64,000 bases of DNA from positions 62,001 through 126,000 of the forward strand of contig JAACJK010000067.1 of NCBI GenBank assembly GCA_013368325.1. Direction: 5' to 3'. Origin of the DNA: Ephemerocybe angulata (Eukaryota > Basidiomycota > Agaricomycetes > Agaricales > Psathyrellaceae). The notes beneath the pieces are model-generated. The model had not been told where the DNA came from, did no database searches, and saw only the letters and a program-made list of their open reading frames with translations. A program made the translations under genes and the position numbers. This document shows positions 13,720 through 23,190 of the stretch, piece after piece; position 1 is the stretch's first letter, and every line of letters starts with the position of its first letter.

Positions 13720-14930
13720 ACGTTTGCTCGTTTCGTTTCGTGCTTGCTTCTGCCCAGGCAGATTTATCGCTCGTTTAGGAATTCTTGGATGACGGACATG
13801 TTCGTTGTTGTTCATTGGAATTTGGAAGGAAGGAATGGATCTCCCCTCATGTTGCCTTCGGACCGTATATTAGTATTAAAATCGGGATTTTGCATTGTAC
13901 TTCTAGTAGTAGTGATGGGCTTGTTATCATGGACTTGTTTCTGCGTTTTCTTGGGTTCGTTGGCCGTTCGTTCGTATGTTCGTGCCAGCTGCCGCGTAAG
14001 GTTCGATGTCTTCATGCGAGTAGGTTGTTTGAGCGTTTCGCCTGCATGTAGGTGTGGGCTTCGATGAGGTGAGTGGTTTCTTGAGGATTTTTTTGCCTGT
14101 TACTGAGCTTTGAAACAGGACTACGTTCACTTGAAGTCTCTTTCCTGTTACTGAGCTCTGAAACGGGACTACATACTTCCACTTGAAGCCCGTGTCTTAC
14201 ACTTCAGTAACCGGAGGCTAGTGCGTGACAAGCGAGCTCCCGTTCGTGCTAAGTACCTACCCAGGTAACTTTGGGCACGCGTGTTTCGAGTCATCGCAGT
14301 TGTACGTGAATGTTCGTATGTTTCTATTTGATTCTCTGCGTATATTTGGGTTGCTCATGTAACCCTCTCCTAGTCCTTGCGCAGCATTCGCCCATGGATG
14401 TGTGGGCTCCGATGGGGTGAGTAGCTTGTTGAGGTTTGCTTTCCCCGTTACTGTAACTGAGCTCTCAGGACTATGTTCACTTGAAGTCATCGCAGCCTCA
14501 GCTACCAATCAGCTACAGTCCTCGTGCAGCAGCAGGTGATGCCACCTTTCGACTCGCCCAAGCCCATGTTTACGGGCATCTTGGTATTAAAATACCTCAT
14601 CCTTGATCATCTGAACCCAACCTTCCCAGTGGGCCGACTGTCGCTGTCTTGAGGTGCAAATTTGAACGGTGTCCTCCGCGTGGTTTAACGATGACTTATT
14701 ATGCCTCAGGACAGGCGGGCCTGGCTCTCTGCACGACGCGATCTATTGCCTGGTCCTTCTGCACTGCCAATCCTAGGATGCTTTGCGAGGGGATTTGCAG
14801 GTCCCTATCACGGACGCCCGACGGAATGGGCTCATCACTGCTATGCACAGCTGGCGTGCGCACGCGGTTACGTCTCATAGCTCGAATCCTATTGTTTTCA
14901 TTAAACTTTCGTCCTGATACTCGATCCGCC
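13720..14930. other. GFA1 downstream interval with diverged direct repeats
   Basis: About 1.2 kb without a supportable gene. The part 13968-14490 holds two diverged copies of a roughly 180-bp segment. An open frame from 14649 into the repeat array at 14981 has no signal peptide and is not in the repeat's coding frame, so I do not call it. Confidence 0.5.
13968..14490 (+). repeat. diverged direct repeats downstream of GFA1
   Basis: The segment 13968-14140 (GTTCGTATGTTCGTG, then GTGTGGGCTTCGATGAGGTG, then TTACTGAGCTTTGAAACAGG and TTCACTTGAAG) recurs at about 14305-14490 as GTTCGTATGTTTC, GTGTGGGCTCCGATGGGGTG and TGTAACTGAGCTCTCAGG with TTCACTTGAAG. A third, shorter copy of the TTACTGAGCTCTGAAAC unit lies at 14147-14187. 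Confidence 0.65.
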
Positions 14931-15250
14931 TTTCAGGTTCGTTGGCGCCCTGCCAGGGCCTGCCTCAGCCCGCCCAGCAGGGAACGACCATTTACGGAGG
15001 CGCCCCTGTCGTTGAAGGCACGACCATCCACTACAAGCGCGAACCCAGCACGACCTCCTGGGAAGCTGTTCACCAGGGTACAACCATCCACTGCAAGCGG
15101 GAGCCCAGAACGACTTCCTGAGCTGCTGATCCCGAGGGCACGACCGGCCATCCACTACAAGCGCGAACCTGGAAAACGACCTCTTGGGCTGCTGTTCCCC
15201 AGGGTACGACCATCCACTACAAGTCGCTCGCTTTCGTATCTCACAAATCA
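14931..15250 (+). pseudogene. decayed secreted-peptide-like repeat gene fragment
   Basis: After a good 3' splice-like TTTCAG (14931-14936) one frame reads SGSLAPCQGLPQPAQQ and then repeated units GTTIHYKREPSTTSWEAVHQ (20 codons). Unit 2 has a TGG-to-TGA stop at 15119-15121. Unit 3 carries +4 and +2 base insertions that together restore frame, and unit 4 is truncated before LAFVSHKS and a stop. About half of the differences between units 1 and 2 are synonymous in this frame, which suggests it was once translated. The KR in each unit would be a Kex2-type dibasic site. No signal-peptide exon can be found upstream, so this is scored as a remnant. The opposite strand is also open here, but its repeats are thrown out of frame by the unit 3 insertions. 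Confidence 0.45.
14981..15226 (+). repeat. 60-66 bp tandem repeat, about four units
   Basis: Units start at 14981 (partial, 36 bp), 15017 (60 bp), 15077 (60 bp), 15137 (66 bp) and 15203 (partial). Each begins GG(C/T/A)AC(G/A)ACCAT and contains CACTACAAGCGCGAACC or a close variant. Confidence 0.85.
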
Positions 15251-15983
15251 TGATAAATAGAGGAACTAAATGCCCACCAGTTTGCGTTTCAACTTCAGAC
15301 TGAGACACATGAAAGGTGTGGTAAGTACGGGACGCATCAGGATTTGAGGGTTCAGGAATATGATAAATCGCACATACCTACGCGCCGATGGACACGAAAC
15401 ACTATGCGTATGATACACGGTCGCATAGGTAAGATTCGACGAGGTTCGAGGGTTCGCAAATTTCCCGTCGCCTGCAATGCACAACACCACCTCTACTACA
15501 TGCCCGTGTCATGTTGACCCTGAAGCTGCGAAATATTCTCAATGTAGACAATGTGATGGTCGACCGATAGTCGGGGTGCGACTCGGACTATGAGAGTGTA
15601 ACCACACGGTCTGCACAGCGAGTTTGTGGGATCTGAAGCTTTACTAGGAGCGGCAAGTTGGGTTAATGACTCTATACTACACAATTCACGGCATGCGCAA
15701 TCCATCTGACAAGCAAGGGTTTGGAGTTCCCAGTGTGACCCTTAAAAGGTGTGGATTTGGAGATGTTCATCGTTTAGCTCCGCGCTGTACATGTCCTTGC
15801 CGACCAAAAAGAAGTTGAGACCATGCAGCCGGCTCCAGCTAAGTAGCGTCGAATACTCGTTATCATTGGAAACAGCAGCATGATCCCTTTCTTATTGAGT
15901 AATCTCTAGCATATGGATGAGCTATACAAGGATCTATTCTAGGATAACATATGGGTCCAAGAAACGTGCGAAAGCAGGTAGGG
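15251..15983. other. interval upstream of the small secreted peptide gene
   Basis: No gene supported. A minus-strand open stretch of about 50 codons (15742-15891, ending NDEHLQIHTF) might be an orphan exon but has no recognisable similarity or clear splice partner. Confidence 0.4.
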
Positions 15984-15990
15984 TATATAA
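15984..15990 (+). promoter_or_regulatory. TATA box of the small secreted peptide gene
   Basis: TATATAA lies 68 bp upstream of the ATG at 16058. The leader between them is short, contains no ATG, and ends AGTCACC-ATG. Confidence 0.65.
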
Positions 15991-16057
15991 GCCAGGTCTG
16001 GCACGCTCAGCGTTTCCCAGAAATCGGAAGCCTCACCACCTCTGAATACAAGTCACC

Positions 16058-16282
16058 ATGTTGAAGATCACATCTCTCGTCCTTGTCCTCGCTGCACTCT
16101 CCCAGACGTGAGTGCTACTTATTCCCTCCTGGTTTGCTGTCTAGACGTGGTACTAAATTGGCAACCGACTTCACAGATTTGTCGTTGCTGTGCCTCAGAT
16201 CAAATGGAATGGCACACCCGAAGTCCATAACACTGCCCGCCAAATCAAATGGAATGGCACACCGGAGCCAACCGCCGCCTGA
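16058..16282 (+). CDS. 51-residue secreted peptide precursor with duplicated QIKWNGTPE unit
   Basis: Two exons, 16058-16107 and 16177-16282, are joined across a 69-nt intron with a GTGAGT donor, a TACTAAA branch-like site and a TTCACAG acceptor. The product starts MLKITSLVLVLAALSQT, continues FVVAVP, then has QIKWNGTPE, the spacer VHNTAR, a second QIKWNGTPE and the end PTAA. The N-terminus is a clear signal peptide, with cleavage likely around VVAVP. The two 27-bp repeat units (16196-16222 and 16241-16267) differ only at third positions, which argues that the peptide is what is conserved. A TATA box at a suitable distance and a perfect small intron indicate a working gene. It resembles repeat-type peptide precursors (pheromone-like, Kex2-processed or RiPP-like), but I know no family with this core. 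Function unknown. Confidence 0.75.
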
Positions 16283-16871
16283 AGAATATCTACGCTTCAT
16301 GCACCTTGCATGCTTCATGTAATATGCGAAACACCGTATTGTACTCCGTGTTCGAAGTTGATTGTGTCACATCTGGAGTATCCACGCATCGGCTATCGCT
16401 TTCACATTCTCGAGCTCTTGAGAAAGACCACTCGTTCGTCTGCTCTCTCTCAGACGTGTTGAGCTGAGGCTGCAACTGCACCTCCATCTCGCCGAGTTAT
16501 AGCCGCCCTGGGCGCTTATCATCCGCTTGCTGACGTCATCCCTAGCATGATCACTCCAAACGGTTTAGGAAGGCGGCAATGGGGACCTTGAATCCAGTAG
16601 CCTCTCTACCTGGGAAGTACTTCCCACTACACTAATTATTGCGAGGGAGGTCGTCAGATAAGTCAACTGCCATACCGGAGCACTTAAGAAACGGTACCTT
16701 CTTGGACACCTCTTAGCTGCGATCCTGGGGGCAATTTATGGGTGGTGGTACCGGCCACCCCTACGTGTCCCATAATTCGGGCTATCATAGTGGTATAATT
16801 TAAATTCGCTATTTAGTTTCTCGGAGGCTTTGGGATCTGCTATACAGGGTCCATAGTAACATTGAAGCCCA
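16283..16871. other. interval between peptide gene and GFA-fold enzyme gene (3' to 3')
   Basis: About 590 bp containing the 3' regions of two convergent genes. No coding signal or RNA gene seen. Confidence 0.5.
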
Positions 16872-17419
16872 TTAAGCAGTTAAAGCGGCGGTGAGCTGCT
16901 TTGCCCCTTCGACGGGAGCGATCGCAGCGAAACGGTCCTTGGTAAAGACTACGAGGTAAACGAGGTCATGCCATTAACATCGCTTGTTTCAAGAGTAAAC
17001 GACCACCACTCACGCTCAAGGGCGACAGGCTTGTCGGCGAAGTACCGGAAGTTGCCAGTCTGGATTGCTGCAGCCTCGCCGAAGGCGACCGAGCGATGCA
17101 AGATGGCGCTACCGCAGTTCTCGCAGAACACCCTGGTCACTGCAGCCACACACATGAACCCCTATTCATTCGCAACGCTAAGCAGGACAATCTACGAACC
17201 TGTGTTACCACTGGCGGCGATGACATTGTACTCCTTCACGGGTCCTTCAATCTTGGTGTCCTTCTTGGGCGCGAGGATGTTGGTGCTAAAGGCACTTCCG
17301 GAGGTCTGCTTGCAGTCCCAGCAGTGGCAAATGATTTGATCCTTGAAGCTATCGCCGTTCTCGATAACGACAGTGGTCTTGCCGCAGAGACATTCGCCTT
17401 TGATAGTGTTGTCAGACAT
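16872..17419 (-). CDS. GFA/CENP-V-type (glutathione-dependent formaldehyde-activating) domain protein
   Basis: Three exons, 17419-17200, 17139-17014 and 16948-16872, give 140 residues. MSDNTIKGECLCGKTTVVIE carries the first zinc motif (C-x-C). HCWDCKQTSGSAFSTNIL is the family's hallmark CxxC(x)3S segment, and VFCENCGSAI is the second CxxCG motif. The end FTKDRFAAIAPVEGAKQLTA is typical of fungal members. Despite the GFA name, most fungal proteins of this fold have no proven formaldehyde role; a small-molecule thiol or glutathione-adduct enzyme is inferred. The protein is cytosolic by sequence. Introns are 60 and 65 nt. An in-frame extension upstream of 17419 exists, but the chosen Met is where family similarity begins. 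Confidence 0.88.
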
Positions 17420-18299
17420 TGTTATGGTAGAGGAGTAGTCGAAGGGAAGTCGAAGGGCGTTGGAGTTGGAAGAGCTCCGAAGAGATGGAATGATGTTGAT
17501 TGCTGGAAGCGATCGGGTAGTTATACCATCCAGGGCATACCTCCGAGTCGGCGTGAAGCTGGTCATAGGTTCGACACTTTCCTCATCGTTTCTCAGCATT
17601 ACTGAGAAAGGCAACCCTATCCGAAGCAACACGTGAAGGTGGAACGGGGTAGGGAACAAGTAGGGGGCGCGCCTGTCAATCCGACTCAATCATCCATGAT
17701 GCGCAGTGTCGGGTGAGCTTGCTGATACCAGCCTGACATGACTGTGTCTACCAGCGCCCACCTGCACCCGCCCTCTTAGTGAGAAGGGCAACAGTCATGT
17801 CAGCTCGTCATGTTTTTCGGTCACCGACCATGGAGGTAACGCAGCACGATTTTCGTTACATAGAAACAGTTTCCTTAAGAGCGGCTTTCAGAGCCCTGTT
17901 TCATCCTTCGACCCTGTTGACTGACTTGTATTGTTTCATCAGCCTAGAACATCGATATCAATACTTAATACCAACTTGAAGGTGAATATGGATTGATGAT
18001 CAAATGTCCTATCCAGAGTCTCTGGAGACTGGGAGTCGTAGTTCGATCGGTATTTTGAGATAGGCACACGGTCCTGGGGTGGGGATAGCTTGAACAATCC
18101 GGTATATGACCGTGAAACACTCGCTCAGCGTGCTGTAGATAGAAGACTCCAAGCCGAGTCAACCAAAGCCAGGAATTCGTATGCCCTTGACAGGCAGAAC
18201 GGAAGACTGGGGGTGTCTTTGTGCTCGGAGAAAAGGGGCTGGGGGAAGCGGGACAACACATCGTGGAGCATGCCATAGTTAGGCGACGGGTACCCAGTC
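17420..18299. other. interval between GFA-fold gene start and O-FucT gene end
   Basis: About 880 bp; the left part should hold the promoter of the minus-strand GFA-fold gene. No further gene recognised. Confidence 0.45.
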
Positions 18300-20226
18300 C
18301 TACGCACTAACCAGCGTCGCCATACCGCCATTCCAATCCTCCACCCTCCGTGCGCTTAGGATGCTGTACGTGGAGCTCCGTGTGCCGACGAAGCCTAGTC
18401 CGAGACTCATCGCGGCTTGATCAACGAGGATGGGGAGCCATTCGTTCACATAATCGAGATAGGTTTGCGTTGCCTTTGAGTATGTGCGGTCAAAAGGTGC
18501 CGTGTGGTTGATGTGAGACCACCCGTAGCTGGTTATGTTCGACCAGAATTCCGGAGATTCCTCGTCTGGAGTTTAGTTAGACTCATGAGTAGGTGCTTAA
18601 GGACGGGAAGGGAAGGGAAATAAGCGCACCAGAAGCCACTAGAACCTTGTCAATCTTCATTCCAAGCGCTTTAGAAAGGCCGGCTTGGAGATCTGTCACT
18701 GCTTTTTGATATTTTTCGAGGGGAATATAGCACGCCTTTCCGAACGGTGTGGATGGCGGGCAGTGTGCACCTGATGCGAAGTCTCCTCGGCGGATGTGAA
18801 CTGTTATCATCTTCAATTATCTTGTCAGTCGTCTTTCTCTCTGACGGTAACGGTGAGGGCTTGGATATCTCTTACCGGAGGCAACTCTTCCTCGGACGAA
18901 AGCCCAAACGCACGTCTTACATACCCTCTCGCAACCCTCTCCAATCTCGCATCCCACTTCAAATGTGTGCCGACGATATTCCACGCAGGGCTCCACCGCT
19001 CCTCAAACTCCCATTTCTTCAGCCCGGTCGAAACATAGTACAAGAAGTCGAAGCACGCAAGAGGTGAGTGGGACGGGGCAAGAGCATAACCAAAGCGCGA
19101 TCCACCCAGGTGTTCAAGTTGATCCCAATCCCCGTCTTCGTCTTGTATCCACTCATTCGTCTTTGCCCGCTTTTCAATCCCTTTCGCCTCCCCACCCTGT
19201 TTTTTCGTTAATGAGCGACCGTGTCCTGGAGTCGGCATAATAAGTGCCGCAAGCTTCGCGAACACCGTATGCTCGTCCGAGAAGTCGTCTTCATCAAGGT
19301 AGCACATGTCTGGCACGCGAGTGTAGGAAACATCGAGGCGTAGCGCGTTTTCGGTTTCGACCGACCAGGTTGGGTAGGGGAAGGAGCGTTGGCGCAGGGA
19401 CCAGCAACCGAGGGCGTCGAGGCGTGTCCAGTCGCCTTCCGTATCTGAGTTCGAGTCTGAATCTGGATTGGGAGAGGAAGCGGAGGTAGAGGTCGTCGAG
19501 AATTCCTCAGGCGGGTCGAGGTTGGCTGGGTAGAATGATGGGTATGGTGCAGGGTGCGATGCAGGAAAGGACTTGAGGTCTGACCATTCGATAATTGGGA
19601 GGCGGAGTGCGTGGCGAAGGTGTGGGAGTGAGAAAATTAGACTGAAGGGTATTGACGGTGCCGTCGTGTCTGAAAATGAAGTGTGCTTGTTGGTAAGCGC
19701 CCAGACGAGTGAGTGGATGCGGCTTTGCGTACTGATATGGGCAGCCGGAACGATTGGGGGTATTACCGGGACACGGTTGCTCAACATGGCAAGGTATACG
19801 ATGTGCATGTAAGCGATGAATTGGTTGGCTAGTGTAGTTTGCGTGAATGAAGGTATGACGGGCGAAGGTTGAGAAGAACCTACTGAAGCCGGATATTGCG
19901 AAGCCTGTGACATAGTTGGTATCGTTTCGAAGATTATCTGTTCTAATTGGTGAGCAGACTAATTGATAAGCTGGACGTTCTTTCCTCGTACCGAGCGCCA
20001 GCGCCATTGGATGCGGGGAGTTCATATAGTTCGAAGGTGACATCCACGGCTCGTTCTTCGAGTTGGATGCCCTCCCTTGCATGATTCGAGGGCCACCAAG
20101 TTCGACAGGCCATTTTGAGCGAGAAATCGCGTAGTATGCCAATGCTAGGATGGGCAGAGTTGCCAGCGCTAAACGTCTGACAGTCAGCCTGCGCGCCAGT
20201 GGTCGGCAAATCGACTTCCTGAACAT
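18300..20226 (-). CDS. GDP-fucose protein O-fucosyltransferase-like type II membrane protein
   Basis: Four exons, 20226-19992, 19942-18876, 18810-18630 and 18565-18300, give 582 residues. A short cytosolic tail (MFRKSICRPLARRLTVRR) precedes one membrane anchor (LALATLPILALAYYAIS), the usual Golgi/ER glycosyltransferase topology. The luminal part has NQFIAYMHIVYLAMLSNRVP near its start, the key ITVHIRRGDF motif (matches HxRRGD of O-FucT-like enzymes), and SYGWSHINHTAPFDRTY, LSARRVEDWNGG near the end. The intron before ITVHIRRGDF uses an AAG acceptor at 18811-18813, chosen because it alone keeps phase. The donor is likely GDP-fucose and the acceptor unknown; basidiomycetes carry many uncharacterised members. 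Confidence 0.82.
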
Positions 20227-20691
20227 CTTGAGTGTGGAATCTCTGGCGTGAACCTTCGGTTATGCCGTGAGTGAGCTTGAGCCACGAGAATCGGTATTGG
20301 TCACACTGTGGGGACCATGGAGGGGCCGACACTCGAGGGAATGCTGGTATGGTTAGGCACAAGGGAATTGCTCCCGGAATTCGCGTTCAATGTGACAGCG
20401 TCGCGTCGGAGTTGTAGGTAGGTCCGCCCGAATCGTATTGAGTTTATGTAGACATTTCATCTGGGGACCTCAAGTTGGGAGGAGGATGGCCTGTACTAAA
20501 TTGCTGTAAAAAATCTGAGGTTTGAAGGTGAAAGTGAAGAAAGATCGTCAGTTGACTGCCGGCAGCTGCCGGCCGACAAGAGCAATATTTGGCTGAATCT
20601 GGTTCTCCAAACATTGGACTTCCTTTCAGCTTTTTGACTCTTGACTTCGACCACGGGCCATGCCACAGTGCTGTTCGCCGTCAGGTAGGTA
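20227..20691. other. interval upstream of O-FucT gene
   Basis: Expected to contain the O-FucT promoter. A perfect 16-bp palindrome, GCCGGCAGCTGCCGGC, is at 20558-20573. No coding region recognised. Confidence 0.4.
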
Positions 20692-20901
20692 CTACACATT
20701 GGTTACACTAACACTATATTCTAAAAAGTTCCCCTTTTCACTGAATATCCAACCTTGATTGGGCTTATTTCCGAGAACCGCACATCTGAACTTATCCTCG
20801 AGTGCTTTAAATCTCTCAGAAAACCGGTATATGGACGTGCATGGCATTCGGTCCTGTGGAGTACTCGCACATCTGAAGAGAAGCTTGGGAATATCATGTT
20901 T

Positions 20902-22836
20902 CTAAGACGGGGATCGGTCAGTGATTATCTTAGCTCTCGAAAAAAAGGGCGGCCATACCAGAAGTAAAATATACTCAGCTCGAGAGTTCTCGACCTTATA
21001 GCCCTCCATTGCTTTCAGGAGCGTGTTTATCTTCTTCGCCTCTTGATAATATGAAGGTTTTATCACGCTTCCGTATAGGAAGGTGTGGCCAACTCTTTGT
21101 AGCTGAGTGTTCCAGTTCTTGAACAATTCGTCCTGCGGCAGAGACGAAAATGGCCTGGGTGCCAGCGGTGACAGCTCGTTTTCCAGCATGTGGAAAGCAT
21201 GTCGGGACACATCGTTGCTTGGGGAGTGGATCTCTAGGCTGAGCTCGACTACCTCAGAACTCGGCGTTGGAAACCTGCATCTTGACTTCGCCGTTGCATT
21301 TATCGCCGCGCAGTCAATTGTCGAGGAGAACAAATCTGTAGTAACTGTCTTGGGAATATGCATCTTGAGTCTACGCAGCTTCGGCGCCAGAGGTCCCCTA
21401 TGATATGTAGAGTCGACTTCGTACACGAGCGCTTTCAACGCGTCGGCTGGAATGAGGCCGTAAACAAGCTCTTCGAGGGTGTCGGAGAGTTCAAGAATCT
21501 GCACGAGCGCCCCCACCGAGTCACGCCACACGCAACCACTCCCTGCGACCTCCAGCCTTTTCAGAGAGCAGCCCGATCGCCGAATGAGGGGGAGTGCATG
21601 GGAAAAGGGGGTATGAGAGTCGTCCCTCATGGCCAATGGCCAGATTGACAGCCTCAGGCTGATGAGGCTGGGTAGGGTGAGCTCTTCTGTTATATATCGG
21701 ATGCATCCAGGACCTGTATCTCCGTAGCGCCCGACCTCTACATCGAGTTCCGTGATGCTGGAGGGTGCCAATGAAGATATCTGTTTCTCCAGATAAGCGC
21801 GACCTCCCCGCCCCACGTCTATTCTGGAGCTTATGGCATCGGTATCCATGTTGTTCTTCCCATAAGTGTGCACTCCCAAGGAGGAGTAGTGGCTAATCCT
21901 GAAGGTCTTTAGCTGCGACCATGGTAGATCGACCATAGGCTTCGATTCTTCTTCAGGCAACCAGCAGTCTTGGAGGGTAACATGTAGAAGTGATGGGCAA
22001 CAAGAAAAGATGGGTATGCTCTCGGTTGGGGGCTCCAACCCGTGCATGTTCAAGGAGAGAGATCGCAGGAGAGGAAGGTGGCCTGCGATCCTTGAGGCCT
22101 TCGTGAGCATGGCGAGCGATATGTGTAGATCCACGTTCGCCCACCGGTGACACTGGGCGACAAGGGCCATGAATAAGCTTTCGAACTCTAGGAGAAGGGG
22201 TCCATCAATCCCAGAGAGGAAACGGAAGGTGAATGTGAGTGGATATGTCCCGGAATGCTCCAAATATATGGTCGTCGTGCGCTTGAGCCACAGGAGTGCT
22301 CTACGTTTGAGCTCTGGCCCATCTCCTCGATAGTGAGATGAGTACCGGTCCCAGTCAACCTCTGGAAGTGTGCTCCAGAGGCGGGGGTAGTGGAGTGCTG
22401 TAAGTCTCCAGGAAGAACAGACTCTCATGAGGGTGATCAACTGCTGGTGCCGGCTGTCGGACGACGCAATTTCGAGCGTATCTTCGAATATGACTTCAAG
22501 AATCTCACTCGGGAGACTTCGAAAGCCTTGAATGAGCGCGCGGTGTAGATCCAGTAGTTTTCTATGATGTTCCCTTTTTGCCTTCAGTTGAAACCTTGAA
22601 CCGTCGTGTGTTGATCGTGGGTCAATCCCGGCGGCCAGCGGCTTGGGGTTGTCCAACTTCGCTAGGAGGATTTCGATGTAGCCCAGGATCGCTACACGCT
22701 CCTCCTCTGTCGGTGTATCATTGCATCGAAATAGCCGTGGAACAGGAGAGCCCGTGTACTGAGGCTCGATAGCGGTAGTACTGTACCCCGGTGCTGCCAC
22801 CACCTGCCGACTGCGGAGCAACAAGTTCTTCAACAT
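20902..22836 (-). CDS. F-box-like protein (intact paralogue)
   Basis: A single long open frame of 644 codons on the minus strand. The F-box-like region reads FRSLPSEILEVIFEDTLEIA and is followed by LMRVCSSWRLTALHYPRLWS, the standard F-box plus 'WRxxAlxxPxLW' signature of Agaricomycete F-box proteins. A heptad-like stretch (EERVAILGYIEILLAKLDNP) lies before it. The C-terminal body has LRR-like L-rich blocks (LPLLRSLSLNMHGLEPP, SLLHVTLQDCWLP). It would act as an SCF ubiquitin-ligase adaptor; target unknown. A frameshifted paralogue lies at 52850-54678 on the opposite strand. The TAG that ends this frame sits at a good 3' splice site: a 57-nt intron (20902-20958) would remove the last residues and open 69 more codons to a stop at 20692. 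Confidence 0.82.
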   Translation of the reverse strand: MLKNLLLRSRQVVAAPGYSTTAIEPQYTGSPVPRLFRCNDTPTEEERVAILGYIEILLAKLDNPKPLAAGIDPRSTHDGSRFQLKAKREHHRKLLDLHRALIQGFRSLPSEILEVIFEDTLEIASSDSRHQQLITLMRVCSSWRLTALHYPRLWSTLPEVDWDRYSSHYRGDGPELKRRALLWLKRTTTIYLEHSGTYPLTFTFRFLSGIDGPLLLEFESLFMALVAQCHRWANVDLHISLAMLTKASRIAGHLPLLRSLSLNMHGLEPPTESIPIFSCCPSLLHVTLQDCWLPEEESKPMVDLPWSQLKTFRISHYSSLGVHTYGKNNMDTDAISSRIDVGRGGRAYLEKQISSLAPSSITELDVEVGRYGDTGPGCIRYITEELTLPSLISLRLSIWPLAMRDDSHTPFSHALPLIRRSGCSLKRLEVAGSGCVWRDSVGALVQILELSDTLEELVYGLIPADALKALVYEVDSTYHRGPLAPKLRRLKMHIPKTVTTDLFSSTIDCAAINATAKSRCRFPTPSSEVVELSLEIHSPSNDVSRHAFHMLENELSPLAPRPFSSLPQDELFKNWNTQLQRVGHTFLYGSVIKPSYYQEAKKINTLLKAMEGYKVENSRAEYILLLVWPPFFSRAKIITDRSPS

Positions 22837-23099
22837 GGGCCTTGGGCTGGATTCAATGGTCGACCGTCAGTATAACGAAAATCTGATGAGATGCGTGATC
22901 CTTTGTGAGGCTGAGCACGTACTACGATGCAATGCTTTAACTTAGTGGGCTTCGGTGGAGGCTGTCATGGATGTAAGCGCCGGAGGTGTGCCAGAACTTC
23001 GTGAGAAATCTCGTTTTCTCTTCGGCGCCGATTCCCAGGGTGCTTGGACTTGCATCAGCAACGAACTTGAAGAAGTTGGAGACCAGAAAGTGCGAGATA

Positions 23100-23190
23100 C
23101 CGATAGTCCGCGTCGACCGCCTCATCCGCTTCATCCGCGTCGTCCGGCCAGTCCGCTTCGGTGTCCGCGTCGTCCGCCTCAGGCTCCGCC
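23100..23190 (+). repeat. degenerate CCGC(N)TC(A/G)TC tandem repeat
   Basis: Repeated CCGCCTCATCCGCTTCATCC-type triplet-periodic sequence. Its reverse complement class (GCGGACGAGGCGGATGAG) appears 1.3 kb away at 24490-24541. Confidence 0.6.

Noticed and set aside
14649..15260. Plus-strand 203-codon frame upstream of and through the array
   Set aside because: No signal peptide, no recognisable domain, and it is not in the frame in which the repeats are conserved.
14901..15308. Minus-strand 135-codon frame over the tandem array
   Set aside because: Its repeat units fall out of register across the unit 3 insertions, while the plus frame keeps the same peptide unit and shows synonymous differences.
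15742..15891. Minus-strand 50-codon open stretch ending NDEHLQIHTF
   Set aside because: Reads smoothly but has no splice partner or known similarity; may be an orphan exon, too weak to call.
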